A model generated the notes under the pieces. It searched no databases. It saw nothing but the letters and a program-made list of their open reading frames with translations, and was not told where the DNA came from. The position numbers and the translations under genes are program-made. Positions 35,133-44,680 of a stretch of 64,000 nt of DNA are shown in pieces. Every line of letters begins with the position of its first letter. Positions within the stretch are counted from its first letter, which is position 1. Origin of the DNA: Alphaproteobacteria bacterium (lineage in GTDB: Bacteria; Pseudomonadota; Alphaproteobacteria; Caulobacterales; Hyphomonadaceae); the NCBI GenBank assembly GCA_018827375.1, contig JAHJYW010000010.1:1-64000 (forward strand), given 5' to 3'.

Positions 35133-36637
35133 CCGGCAAGCCTATCGACAAAACCGTCTTTGCGCTCGCAGTTGCGACGTCCCTACTTGTATCAGTTCCT
35201 TTGATCCTGTTCAGCGAGTCAATCGGCCCGGGGATTGTCACGATCTATGACTGGACCGCGCTCAACCTTGGCATCATTTATCAATGGGCTGCCATTGGTG
35301 CGATGGTTGTCGCCGCATATCTCGCCTTTGGTCCCTATGGCAGGATCAAGCTCGGTGCGAAGGATGACACGCCCGACTTTTCGACGCTCAGCTGGGTCGC
35401 CATGCTCTTCTCCGCAGGGGTTGGCGGCGGGCTTCTGTACTGGGCCGGGATAGAGTGGACCTATTATTATGAGGCGCCGCCCTTTGGTGTGGAGCCAAGA
35501 TCAAGCGAAGCCATTCGCTGGGCGACAAGCTATGGTCTCTTCCACTGGGGCATCAGCGCCTGGTGCATTTATGGGCTTCCTTCTGTCGCGCTGGCCTATG
35601 CCTTTTACAACAAGGGCGTTCCTTATCTGCGCTTCAGCGCCGCGATACTTGGAGACAAGTGCACGACCTCGCCATGGGGAAAGCCAATTGACCTGATCTT
35701 CATGATCGGCCTGATCGGCGGGGCGGGTACATCACTGGCGCTGACCGTGCCGGTCATCTCGGCCGGCGTGGCAGAACTTTTCGGCATTGCGCGCTCAACG
35801 GTCATGGATCTGATCGTGATTGCTGTCTGCGTCGGTCTGTTCGGGGTGTCCGTCTATCTCGGCCTTGAAAAGGGTATCAAGCGACTTTCCGACACCAATT
35901 TGTGGCTGGCATTGATCTTCCTGGCTTTCATCCTTGTCGTAGGTCCGACCGGGTTCATCCTTACGATGGGAACCGAAAGCCTGGGGCACATGATGTCCAA
36001 CATGTTCACCATGATCACTTATACAGACCCAGTCGATAAAACGGGTTTTGTGCAGGACTGGACCGTTTTCTACTGGGCCTGGTGGATTGCGTTCGCGCCT
36101 TTCGTCGGCATTTTCGTGACGCGCATCTCCAAGGGGCGCACGATAAGACAAGTCCTGCTCGGTATGTCCGTCTTGGGAAGCCTGGGTGTGTGGACGTTCT
36201 ATATTATCTTCGGAAACTACGCCCTCCATCTCGAACTCACTGGCGCGCTGCCGGTTGTCGATATGGTTCACGACGATGCGCCTGCAGCGATCGCGGCGAT
36301 TATCGCCCATCTTCCACTCGGTAAGGTGGCTCTGGCGATTTTCGTGGCGGTTACGACTGTCTTCGTGGCGACGACGTATGATTCTGCGAGCTACACACTT
36401 GCTTCCGCCGCGACGCAGGCATTGCATGCGGGTGAAGACCCCGCGCGCTGGCACCGTCTGTTCTGGGCGGGCGTGCTCGGACTACTTCCCGTCGGGCTGA
36501 TGTTTATCGGTGGCTTGAAGGTGGTTCAGTCAGCCGTGCTTCTGGCAGGGCTGCCCATCGCCATCGCCGGCATTTTCATGGTCCGGTCGCTTTTGAAGTG
36601 GCTGAAGGAAGACGCTGCGAAAGCAGTGTCAGAATAA
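35129..36637 (+). CDS. BCCT-family transporter coupled to a carboxylesterase
   Basis: This 502-aa permease has about 12 transmembrane helices and BCCT landmarks: SAGVGGGLLYWAGIEWTYYY, HWGISAWCIYGLPSVALAYAFYNKG, FYWAWWIAFAPFVGIFVTRISKGRTI, and VATTYDSASYTLA. The GGGLLYW variant differs from the GIGFMFYG of the other BCCT protein in this window and resembles CaiT/BetS-like branches only loosely. It shares a 4-bp overlap with the carboxylesterase gene. Import of choline, carnitine or betaine freed by that esterase is the likely function. Confidence 0.9.
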   Translation: MTGKPIDKTVFALAVATSLLVSVPLILFSESIGPGIVTIYDWTALNLGIIYQWAAIGAMVVAAYLAFGPYGRIKLGAKDDTPDFSTLSWVAMLFSAGVGGGLLYWAGIEWTYYYEAPPFGVEPRSSEAIRWATSYGLFHWGISAWCIYGLPSVALAYAFYNKGVPYLRFSAAILGDKCTTSPWGKPIDLIFMIGLIGGAGTSLALTVPVISAGVAELFGIARSTVMDLIVIAVCVGLFGVSVYLGLEKGIKRLSDTNLWLALIFLAFILVVGPTGFILTMGTESLGHMMSNMFTMITYTDPVDKTGFVQDWTVFYWAWWIAFAPFVGIFVTRISKGRTIRQVLLGMSVLGSLGVWTFYIIFGNYALHLELTGALPVVDMVHDDAPAAIAAIIAHLPLGKVALAIFVAVTTVFVATTYDSASYTLASAATQALHAGEDPARWHRLFWAGVLGLLPVGLMFIGGLKVVQSAVLLAGLPIAIAGIFMVRSLLKWLKEDAAKAVSE

Positions 36638-36675
36638 GGCGATCAATCGCGGCTGAGCGCCATGATCGATCGCCT
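36637..36675. terminator. Inverted repeat between convergent BCCT and SDR genes
   Basis: AGGCGATC (36637-36644) pairs with GATCGCCT (36668-36675) around a 23-nt loop that contains smaller pairing segments. Its place between two convergent genes suggests a bidirectional terminator, although no clear T-tract follows. Confidence 0.4.
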
Positions 36676-36701
36676 CAGGACAGGTCAGATTGGTGCCTCT
36701 C

Positions 36702-37442
36702 CTAGAGGGAGAGGCCGCCGTCGACGATAATTGTCTGGCCACAGACATAGGCGGCGAGTGGGCTTGCGAGGAAGATCGCAGCGCCTGCCATGTCACTGGG
36801 CTCGCCCATGCGGCCCACAGGAATGGCGCGCAAGGCGCCCTCAAGGCGTTTGGGATTTTCGGTCGTCACCTTGGTCAGTTTCGTGTCGACGAGGCCCGGT
36901 GCGAGACCGTTCACGCGGATCCCGTCAGGTGCCCAGGCCTGGCCCAGAGTCTTGGTGAGGCTGATGGCGCCCGCTTTGGATGCGGCGTACGCTGGATTGC
37001 CGACATTGGCCGACAGGCCGGAAATCGAACTGACGATGATGACCGAGCCTTTGGCTTTCGCGAGCATTGGCTTGCATCGCCGCGAACAGTGCATGAGGCT
37101 GTCGAGATTGACGGCCATTACCTTGTCCCAGCCGGGGTTTTCAAACTCACCGCGCTTGTAGACAACGATGCCCTGGCTCAGCACGAGGCAATCGAGGCTG
37201 TCGAAGTCGAGCTTGGCTGCTTCGATTGCGTCGGGACTGCCGACATCAACCTGCTGATAGATCAGACCTTCGAGATCGCTACCGTCTGCGGGATCATAGT
37301 CAGACGCTTTGGCGCGCGTGCCCCATACGTGCACTTCTGCGCCGCGGTCGCGGAAGCCATGCGCGATGCCGTTGCCTATGCCGCTGGACCCGCCAACGAC
37401 GAGCACACGTTTTCCGGTGAAGTCTGTATCATCAAGGCTCAA
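36702..37442 (-). CDS. Short-chain dehydrogenase/reductase
   Basis: This SDR of about 246 aa has VVGGSSGIGNGIA (cofactor loop), a Ser-Tyr-Lys triad with YAASKAGA, and the C-terminal GQTIIVDGG. A TTG start at 37442 is preferred because GGAGG lies 7 nt upstream; frame further upstream (to 37502) would swallow that site. The usual TG at the start of the cofactor loop is VG here, and NNAG is replaced by LSQG. It follows the flavin-dependent oxidoreductase gene on the same strand. Oxidation of a hydroxy-acid or sugar-type substrate is possible; the substrate cannot be read. Confidence 0.85.
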   Translation of the reverse strand: MSLDDTDFTGKRVLVVGGSSGIGNGIAHGFRDRGAEVHVWGTRAKASDYDPADGSDLEGLIYQQVDVGSPDAIEAAKLDFDSLDCLVLSQGIVVYKRGEFENPGWDKVMAVNLDSLMHCSRRCKPMLAKAKGSVIIVSSISGLSANVGNPAYAASKAGAISLTKTLGQAWAPDGIRVNGLAPGLVDTKLTKVTTENPKRLEGALRAIPVGRMGEPSDMAGAAIFLASPLAAYVCGQTIIVDGGLSL

Positions 37443-37520
37443 TGTATTTCCTCCGATTTTATGTTCTGCAGCAACATCGCCTATCTTGGCGCTGTTGTGC
37501 AATCCCGGAGACGTGGCCGA

Positions 37521-38501
37521 TCAATTCTGGGTGCTGGCGATCAGCTCGAAGGACCGCAGACGCGCACCGTGATCATAGACATCCGAGACGATAATGAGCT
37601 CGTCGGCGCCGGTCTCCGAGACGAGTGCGTCGATGCCTTTGCGAACCGTATTCGGCGCGCCGACGATGGACCGGGCCAGCATGTTCTGAGCCTGGGCTTT
37701 CTCAGCCGGAGTCCAATAGTCTTCAATATCGTCGATGGGTGGCTGACTGAACGAGCGCGTGCCGCGCAACAGGTTGGCGAATGACATCTTTTGCGTCGTG
37801 GAAAGGCGCTGGGCTTCCGCATCTGTTTCGGCAGCAATGATGTTCACGCCGACCATGGCATATGGCTTGTCCAGCTGATCCGATGGCTTGAAACGGCTGC
37901 GATAGATCTCAAGCGCGCCCATCAAATGTGCCGGAGCAAAATGAGAGGCAAATGCGTAAGGCAGGCCCAGCTCTGCGGCCAGCATTGCGCCAAAATGGCT
38001 TGAGCCAAGAATCCAGAGGGGCACATTTGTGCCGGCAGCGGGGACGGCCTGAACCCGTTGGCCCGGCTGTACGGCCTGAAAGAAAGCTTTCAGCTCCATC
38101 ACGTCCTGTGGGAAACGTTCGGCGTCTTCGTGAGTCGTACGGAGGGCGCGGACCGTAATCTGGTCGGTGCCAGGGGCGCGGCCGAGGCCGAGATCGATGC
38201 GGCCGGGATAGAGCCGCTCAAGCGTGCCGAACTGTTCGGCGATAACGATCGGGGCGTGGTTTGGCAGCATGATGCCGCCCGCGCCGACGCGGATCTTCTT
38301 CGAACCGGCGGCGATGTGCGATACGACGAGCGAAGTGGCGGCGCTGGCAATACCCGCCATGTTGTGGTGCTCGGCTATCCAGATGCGGTTATAGTCCCAA
38401 TTCTCGGCATGCGCCGCGAGGTCGCGCGCATTGTCCATAGCGGTGCGCGCATCAGTGCCCTCGGTAACGCGGACAAGGTCGAGGATGGAAAGTTTTGGCA
38501 T
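37521..38501 (-). CDS. LLM-class flavin-dependent oxidoreductase
   Basis: This 326-aa luciferase-like TIM-barrel protein shows [30 protein letters not shown] at the start, then [49 protein letters not shown] and a C-terminal segment [13 protein letters not shown]. These place it in the group typified by YhbW. It should use reduced FMN and oxygen or act as an F420-independent oxidoreductase; no partner reductase is adjacent. It is the first gene of a two-gene unit with an SDR and diverges from the CoA-transferase gene. Confidence 0.9.
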   Translation of the reverse strand: MPKLSILDLVRVTEGTDARTAMDNARDLAAHAENWDYNRIWIAEHHNMAGIASAATSLVVSHIAAGSKKIRVGAGGIMLPNHAPIVIAEQFGTLERLYPGRIDLGLGRAPGTDQITVRALRTTHEDAERFPQDVMELKAFFQAVQPGQRVQAVPAAGTNVPLWILGSSHFGAMLAAELGLPYAFASHFAPAHLMGALEIYRSRFKPSDQLDKPYAMVGVNIIAAETDAEAQRLSTTQKMSFANLLRGTRSFSQPPIDDIEDYWTPAEKAQAQNMLARSIVGAPNTVRKGIDALVSETGADELIIVSDVYDHGARLRSFELIASTQN

Positions 38502-38730
38502 CTATCATGGCTCCGGACTGGCGCCAGGCATACGGCGGCGGTGTTCTTCAGGTTACTTGGGGATGCGTCGAGCTGAAGTCAAAAAACTCACTGTGTGCCG
38601 CTGGGGAAGGGCATGCGTGGACCCCTATGCGGCATTGAAAAACCATCCCTAAACCCGTACCAAAACCACGAAAAACCCGTCGGAATGCCGTCTGAAACGG
38701 CCGAAAGCCGTCGATAAAACCGTCGAGGAA

Positions 38731-39924
38731 ATGCCTATGCCCGGGACCAATGTGCTCTCTGATATCCGCATCGCTGACATGACCACGGTCATTTTCGGAC
38801 CCTATTGCACGCAAACTCTGGCCGATATGGGCGCCGAAGTTGTGAAGGTCGAGCCAGCGAGCGGGGATGACTTCCGGAATGTCGGCAAGCCGGTGATCAC
38901 AAAATCCATGGGGCCGTGTCACCTGACCATCAATCGAGGCAAGCGTTCGGTGGTGTGGGACCTGAAATCTGACGCGGGCAAGGCGGCGATCACCAAATTG
39001 ATCCAGCAGAGCGATGTGTTCATCCACAATGTCCGTGAGGACGCCGTCGCCCGGATCGGGCTGACATATGAAGACGTTAAGGCAATCAAGCCGGATATTG
39101 TCTATGTTCACTGCACAGGCTTCGGATCGAGCGGCCCCTATGCAGGTCGTCCGGCTTATGATGACCTGATCCAGGGCCTGTCAGGTACTGCCAGCCTGTT
39201 GCCGCGGGTGGACGGCAATCCCGCACCACGTTTCCTGCCTACGGCGATAGCAGACAAGGTTTCTGGCCTGCATGCTGTGTATGCCACGCTTGCCGCCCTG
39301 CGAAAGCGCGACCGGACAGGCGAAGCGGTGCATGTCGAGGTGCCGATGTTCGAATGCGTGACGCACTTCCTGCTGGAGGAGCACCTGTATGGCGAGACGT
39401 TCGACCCGCCGAATGGACCGGCCTGTTACCAGCGTCAGGTCGACCCCTCGCGCCAGCCCCTTGAAACCTCCGATGGCTGGATAACGATCGCGCCTTATGT
39501 GGACGCGCGCTGGGTGCGCCTCTTTGATGTGCTGGGTGCCCCGGGCGAGTTGATGGACGAACGCCTTAATGATCGGCGGGGCCGGTATCATAACATGCCC
39601 TATATGATGGAGCGGGTTCAGGCCTATTTGACGGCGCAGCCCACACAGCATTGGCTTGATGCTTTTTCGGCAGCCGACATTCCGGCTGCGCGCGTCAATG
39701 ACATTACCGAACTGAGGGACGACCCCCACCTGCAGGCGGTCGGATTCTTCCAGAAACGGGCCCACCCGACCGAAGGGGACTACTGGGAAACCCAGCCTCC
39801 GGTGATTTTCCGTGATGAGTCGTCCCGCACGATACGTCCAGCTCCATTGATTGGAGAGCACACAGACGAGGTTCTTGCTGAAATTGGCCTCAGTGCTGCT
39901 GTAAAAACGGATAGCGAGACCTGA
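38731..39924 (+). CDS. CaiB/BaiF-type (class III) CoA-transferase
   Basis: This 397-aa enzyme matches family III CoA-transferases: LADMGAEVVKVEPASGDDFRN near the N-terminus, NRGKRSVVWDLK, DVFIHNVREDAVARIGL, and the catalytic aspartate in AYDDLIQGLSG (Asp144). It moves CoA from a donor thioester to a carboxylic acid. Two ATG codons 6 bp apart (38731 and 38737) follow GAGGAA. It stands alone, divergent from the LLM gene. Given the carnitine-type genes nearby it could activate carnitine or a breakdown acid, but the family is broad. Confidence 0.9.
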   Translation: MPMPGTNVLSDIRIADMTTVIFGPYCTQTLADMGAEVVKVEPASGDDFRNVGKPVITKSMGPCHLTINRGKRSVVWDLKSDAGKAAITKLIQQSDVFIHNVREDAVARIGLTYEDVKAIKPDIVYVHCTGFGSSGPYAGRPAYDDLIQGLSGTASLLPRVDGNPAPRFLPTAIADKVSGLHAVYATLAALRKRDRTGEAVHVEVPMFECVTHFLLEEHLYGETFDPPNGPACYQRQVDPSRQPLETSDGWITIAPYVDARWVRLFDVLGAPGELMDERLNDRRGRYHNMPYMMERVQAYLTAQPTQHWLDAFSAADIPAARVNDITELRDDPHLQAVGFFQKRAHPTEGDYWETQPPVIFRDESSRTIRPAPLIGEHTDEVLAEIGLSAAVKTDSET

Positions 39925-40126
39925 AATCAGGTCTGAACCGATAAATTTCTCGTTACCATTGGGAAAACGTTCGGTTTTCGGTGCTAGAGCGGGCATCCAG
40001 CATGGTATTGGTTTTCGCGGCTCGTGAACTATTTCCCGGAACGCAGAACCAAGCTGTGTGAAAGCCTGTTTCCGGACATATTTGCGGGAATGAGCCCTGT
40101 TGTAGAAAACACCAAAAGGCACCTCA

Positions 40127-41236
40127 ATGGCAAACCCTGGCCGTATTTGGAGTAAGTTCGCTCCGCCCCGCTTCGTCGGTACAGTATTAGCGGCTGTATT
40201 GCTGGTATCAGGACCTGTCGCCGCCCAAGCGCGCGGACCGGCCAGTGTCTTCGTGGCCGCCGTCGGCAAACAGGATTTTGCGGTGCGCATTGAGGCGCTC
40301 GGCACATTGATGCCGAACGAGCGCGTCGACCTGACTCTTAACGTCGCCGATCGCGTAACTGCCATCTATTTCGATGATGGTGAGCGCGTAACGGCTGGAA
40401 AGACCCTGCTTTCCCTTGCGCAGCGTGAGCAGGTGGCTCTGGTTGAATCTGCCGAAGCAACGGCTGAAGAGGCTCGCCGACAGTATGAACGGGCTCAGCA
40501 ACTCGCAAGCCAGGACGCTATCGCCCAGACATCTCTTGATGCTGCTCGCCGCGATCTCGACAGTGCGACGGCGCAACTTCGGGCTGTTCAGGTTCGTCAG
40601 AAAGACCGCGTGCTCGTTGCGCCATTCGATGGCGTACTGGGTTTCCGCATGGTGAGCGTCGGTTCGTATGTACGGCCTGGGGATGTCGTGGCCACCCTCG
40701 TCGACGATAGCGAGATGAACCTTGATTTTGCTGTGCCCTCTAATTTTATCCAGGCCCTGAAGACTGGTGTCACGGTGACAGCCACGACGGACGATCTGCC
40801 GGGCATGGAATTTGCCGGAGAGATCGACAGTGTTGATAATGCTATCGACGTTGTCACGCGCTCGGTGCGCGTCCGTGCCGTCCTGCCAAATCCAGATCGT
40901 GACCTGAAATCCGGCATGTTCATGCGGGTGACCATTCTTGCCGATTCGCGTTCTGCGCTATCTGTTCCCGAAGGCGCAATCCAGCCGCTTGGTCCCGACA
41001 ATTTTGTCTTCCTGGTAGCTCAGGAAGACGGGAAAGAAGTCGCTCGGAGACGCAAGATCCAGATTGGCATCCGACAGGGCGGCAATGTCGAAGTCCTGTC
41101 TGGCCTGTCGGAAGGCGACCGGATCGTGACAGATGGAGCGATCAGGGTGCGAGAAGGTGGCGAATTGAAAGTTCGTGACCGTTCAGCCGTGCTGCCAAGT
41201 GCCTCAGGCAATGGCGCCGCCCTGAATGAACAATAA
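40127..41236 (+). CDS. RND efflux periplasmic adaptor subunit
   Basis: This 369-aa membrane-fusion protein has a hydrophobic leader (VGTVLAAVLLVSGPVAAQA), a lipoyl/barrel-sandwich half (RVTAIYFDDGERVTAGKTLLSL), a short alpha-helical hairpin around AEEARRQYERAQQLASQDAIAQTSLDAARRDL, the second lipoyl half (DRVLVAPFDGVLGFRMVSVGSYVRPGD) and a beta-barrel plus proximal domain. It resembles MexH/VexE-type adaptors. AAAGG precedes the start. The pump gene begins 5 bp after its stop. No outer-membrane channel gene is adjacent, so a shared TolC-like protein is probably used. Confidence 0.92.
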   Translation: MANPGRIWSKFAPPRFVGTVLAAVLLVSGPVAAQARGPASVFVAAVGKQDFAVRIEALGTLMPNERVDLTLNVADRVTAIYFDDGERVTAGKTLLSLAQREQVALVESAEATAEEARRQYERAQQLASQDAIAQTSLDAARRDLDSATAQLRAVQVRQKDRVLVAPFDGVLGFRMVSVGSYVRPGDVVATLVDDSEMNLDFAVPSNFIQALKTGVTVTATTDDLPGMEFAGEIDSVDNAIDVVTRSVRVRAVLPNPDRDLKSGMFMRVTILADSRSALSVPEGAIQPLGPDNFVFLVAQEDGKEVARRRKIQIGIRQGGNVEVLSGLSEGDRIVTDGAIRVREGGELKVRDRSAVLPSASGNGAALNEQ

Positions 41237-41241
41237 CCCGG

Positions 41242-44200
41242 ATGTTGATTTCTGATATCTCCGTCAAGCGCCCGGTATTTGCATCGGTCATATCCCTGAT
41301 CCTGATCATTTTCGGATTGGTTGCGTACAATCGGCTACCGCTGCGCGAATATCCGGATATCGACGCCCCGATCGTCTCGATCGACACGCGTTATCCCGGC
41401 GCTTCGGCGAACGTGATCGAAACCCGCATTACGCGTGTGATCGAGGACCGTATTGCCGGCGTTTCGGGCATCCGGTTCATCAACTCCAATTCCATTGATG
41501 GACGATCGCGCATTAGCGTTGAGTTCAGCATTGACCAGGACATTGACGCGGCTGCCAATGACATACGTGACCGCGTGTCCGGCGTGCTCGACCAGTTGCC
41601 GCCAGAGGCGGACCCGCCGGAGATCGAGAAAGCTGACGCGAACGACGATGTCATCATCTGGCTGAACCTTGCCAGTGACAACATGACGACGCCGGAACTG
41701 TCGGACTATGCCGACCGCTATCTTGTGGACCGCTTTTCTGCGCTGGACGGTGTTGCGCGTGTGCAGGTGGGCGGATCGCGCGAATATGCACTCCGCATCT
41801 GGATCGACCGACGTGCGCTGGCATCGCGCAATCTGGCCGTCAGCGACATCGAACGAGCCCTTCGCAGCGAGAATATTGAGGCGCCTGCGGGCAGCCTTGA
41901 GTCCGATTCCCGCACGTTCACTGTGCGTATTGAGCGTGCCTTCAAGACGCCGCAGGACTTTGCGAGCCTTGTTATTGCGCAGGGCGATGATGGCTATCTC
42001 GTGCGACTGGGGGATGTGGCCCGTGTCGAAAAGGGCACAGCAGAAGATCGCAGGACGTTCCGCGGCAATGGCATTCCCATGGTGGGTCTGGGAATCATCA
42101 AGCAATCGACCGCCAACACGGTCGAGGTTGCGGGGGCAGCGCGTGAACTCGCAGAGCAGCTCAATCAAACACTGCCGGAAGGCATGGTGATCGCGCGCAG
42201 TTTCGATTCATCGGTCTTCATCGATGCCTCGATCAGCGAAGTCTACAACACGCTCTTTATTGCCGTGGGCCTGGTGACGCTGGTCATCTTCATGTTCCTT
42301 GGCAGCCTGCGGTCGACGATCGTTCCGGCGATCACCGTGCCGATCTCGATCATCTCGACCTTTATTGTTCTTTTGGCGCTTGGCTTGTCGATCAACCTGC
42401 TGACGCTGCTGGCGCTGGTTCTCGCTATCGGCCTCGTGGTGGATGATGCAATCGTGGTGCTGGAGAACATTCACCGCCGTATGGATGAGTATGGCGAGTC
42501 ACCGCTGGTCGCATCTTATCGTGGCGCCCGGCAAGTCGGCTTTGCGGTTATCGCCACGACGATGGTGCTGATTGCCGTGTTCGTGCCAATCACGTTCTTG
42601 CAGGGCAATGTCGGACGCCTGTTTACCGAGTTTGCGCTGACCATGGCGGCAGCCGTGTTTTTCTCCAGCATATTATCGCTGACGCTCGTGCCGATGATGT
42701 CGTCAAAGTTGCTGAAGCCCAAGGCGACGACCGGCATTTTGCGCTATATCCCGATGGGCATCGACGCGGTTTTCTCCCGTCTCAAAGGCGGTTATGGCTG
42801 GATCCTGAACCGGCTCATATATCGCCCGATCGTCGTGTCACTGGTTCTGGTCGGCATCTTTGCTGGCGCGGTCTGGACGTACCAGCACATTGATGAGGAA
42901 TATGTGCCCCGCGAAGACCGTGGGACATTCTTCATCAGTATTCGCGGTGAAGAAGGCGCGTCTTTCGACTATATGCAGACCTATCTCAACGAGATCGAGC
43001 AGCGCCTTCTCCCTTACGCAGACTCGGGTGAGGCGACGCGCCTCTTGCTGCGGGCACCCGGTTTCGGCGGCGCGGGCTTCAACGAAGGCTTTGTTGTTGT
43101 GGTGCTGGACGACTGGGCCAATCGCCGGCCAGCCGAAGAGATTATTCAGGAAATCAATGGCAAGCTGTCGGACCTGCCAGGCATTCGCGCGTTTGCAATC
43201 ATGCGGCAAGGTCTGGGCGGCGGGAGTGGCAAGCCTGTCCAGTTCGTGATCGGTGGTCCATCATATGAGCAGCTGACTGAGTGGCGTGATACATTTGTTG
43301 CCGCGCTGGAGGCCGACAATCCGGGGCTGGTCGATATAGACTGGGACTATAAGGAGACCCAGCCGCAGTTCCGCATTTCGATTGACTATGACCGGGCGGC
43401 AGACCTTGGGGTCACCGTGTCGGATGTCGGGAACACACTGCAGACCATGCTCGGATCCCGGCGTGTCACAACGTACACGGACCAGGGGGAGGAGTATGAT
43501 GTTATTCTGGAGGGCCTGCGGTCTGACCAGAATACCCCTATGGACGTCCAGAACATCTATGTGCGCTCGTCACGCTCTGGCCAGCTCATTCCACTGTCCA
43601 GCCTGACTAGTATCCAGTCGATTGCAGATAGTCCTAGTCTCAATCGCTATAATCGTGTGCGGTCGATCACAATTGAAGCGGGGCTTGCGCCAGGTGTTTC
43701 GCTCGGTACGGCGCTTACCGGTATGGAGCGGGTGGCTAAAGACGTCCTGCCGACCGAAGCAACGATTGATTTCAAGGGGCAGTCGCTCGACTTCAAGACA
43801 TCTGGCAGCTCGATCATGTTTGTCTTCGCGATCGGCCTTGTGATCGTGTTCCTCGTGCTCGCAGCTCAATTCGAAAGCTATCGCCACCCGATCATCATCA
43901 TGCTCTGCGTGCCGGCGACCATTGCAGGCGGATTGCTTGGGCTTTGGCTCACAGGAAATACGCTCAATATCTATACACAGATCGGGCTGATCATGCTGGT
44001 CGGACTTGCGGCGAAGAACGGCATCCTGATCGTCGAGTTCGCAAACCAGCTGCGCGATGAAGGTCAAGAGTTCGATGCGGCATTACGCGAAGCCGCACTG
44101 GCGCGTTTCCGGCCCATTGTCATGACCAGTCTGACGACGGCAGCGGGCGCTGTGCCGCTGATCCTCTCGACGGGGGCAGGTGCTGAAACCCGCCAGGCGA

Positions 44201-44370
44201 TCGGCGTGGTGATCCTGTTCGGCGTGATCACGGCTGCCTTCATAACCGTCCTGTTCGTGCCAACCGCTTATGCGCTTATTGCCCGCAAATCCGGCTCACC
44301 GAATGACGTGGCGCGTCGGCTCGCGCGTGAGGAAAAGGAAGCGGATCTGACGCCCGCGCCAGCGGAATAA
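41242..44370 (+). CDS. RND multidrug efflux transporter (HAE1 family)
   Basis: This 1042-aa inner-membrane pump has the RND 12-helix layout with two large periplasmic loops. Proton-relay aspartates are visible as VDDAIVV (Asp401-Asp402) in TM4, with the matching Lys region in TM10 at LVGLAAKNGILIVEFANQLRDEG. The N-terminal SVKRPVFASVISLILIIFGLVAYNRLPLREYPDID is typical of the MexF/VexF-like branch of AcrB homologues. It is transcribed with its adaptor. Extrusion of hydrophobic drugs or metabolites is expected; it need not be related to the catabolic genes upstream. Confidence 0.93.
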   Translation: MLISDISVKRPVFASVISLILIIFGLVAYNRLPLREYPDIDAPIVSIDTRYPGASANVIETRITRVIEDRIAGVSGIRFINSNSIDGRSRISVEFSIDQDIDAAANDIRDRVSGVLDQLPPEADPPEIEKADANDDVIIWLNLASDNMTTPELSDYADRYLVDRFSALDGVARVQVGGSREYALRIWIDRRALASRNLAVSDIERALRSENIEAPAGSLESDSRTFTVRIERAFKTPQDFASLVIAQGDDGYLVRLGDVARVEKGTAEDRRTFRGNGIPMVGLGIIKQSTANTVEVAGAARELAEQLNQTLPEGMVIARSFDSSVFIDASISEVYNTLFIAVGLVTLVIFMFLGSLRSTIVPAITVPISIISTFIVLLALGLSINLLTLLALVLAIGLVVDDAIVVLENIHRRMDEYGESPLVASYRGARQVGFAVIATTMVLIAVFVPITFLQGNVGRLFTEFALTMAAAVFFSSILSLTLVPMMSSKLLKPKATTGILRYIPMGIDAVFSRLKGGYGWILNRLIYRPIVVSLVLVGIFAGAVWTYQHIDEEYVPREDRGTFFISIRGEEGASFDYMQTYLNEIEQRLLPYADSGEATRLLLRAPGFGGAGFNEGFVVVVLDDWANRRPAEEIIQEINGKLSDLPGIRAFAIMRQGLGGGSGKPVQFVIGGPSYEQLTEWRDTFVAALEADNPGLVDIDWDYKETQPQFRISIDYDRAADLGVTVSDVGNTLQTMLGSRRVTTYTDQGEEYDVILEGLRSDQNTPMDVQNIYVRSSRSGQLIPLSSLTSIQSIADSPSLNRYNRVRSITIEAGLAPGVSLGTALTGMERVAKDVLPTEATIDFKGQSLDFKTSGSSIMFVFAIGLVIVFLVLAAQFESYRHPIIIMLCVPATIAGGLLGLWLTGNTLNIYTQIGLIMLVGLAAKNGILIVEFANQLRDEGQEFDAALREAALARFRPIVMTSLTTAAGAVPLILSTGAGAETRQAIGVVILFGVITAAFITVLFVPTAYALIARKSGSPNDVARRLAREEKEADLTPAPAE

Positions 44371-44680
44371 GGCTTTCAACCACGCTCAGCGTGTTGGTGT
44401 CGGGATACCCAAAACTGCCACCTTGTGAGCAGAAACCCTAGAAGTGTGCCCAACCTTGCATCTGGCACCCTATCGGGGTGCGCAGTTGGACGATTCGCCT
44501 TGAATTCGCGGCTGGACGACCCAGAAGATTGCTCAAATCGAGCAATATCAGGGGTCCAGTAATATTCAGCTTCATGGCGATACGTGAGACACAATCGATA
44601 CAATCTGAGCACGGCAGGCCGTCCCTGACCGTCGCACTTGCGCAATTTCAGAAGCGGCAGCTTGCGCCGCAGGCATCTGG
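44371..44680. other. Intergenic region upstream of the ANTAR regulator gene
   Basis: This 310-bp gap holds several short inverted repeats: CACGCT-c-AGCGTG just after the pump gene, a GCACC/GGTGC hairpin near 44465-44480, and ATTGCTC-aaatc-GAGCAAT (44528-44546). A partial match to the LacI palindrome (CAATCGATAC near 44592) breaks the symmetry and is not taken as an operator. One or more hairpins may terminate the pump operon. Confidence 0.4.

Noticed and set aside
36690-37784. Long open frame (364 codons) on the plus strand
   Set aside because: It is antisense to the SDR and LLM genes, which have clear family motifs; the frame is kept open by codon bias.
38640-38728. Possible CRISPR-like repeat
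   Set aside because: The units differ in length and sequence, there are no spacers of constant length, and no cas genes are present.
39181-40365. Long minus-strand open frame antisense to the CoA-transferase
   Set aside because: It crosses the 3' part of a recognisable CoA-transferase and the start of the RND adaptor; no domain or signal is seen in it.
44585-44602. Further CAATCGAT-containing site resembling the LacI operator
   Set aside because: The right half reads AC instead of TG, so the palindrome is broken, and it lies far from the sugar-ester genes.
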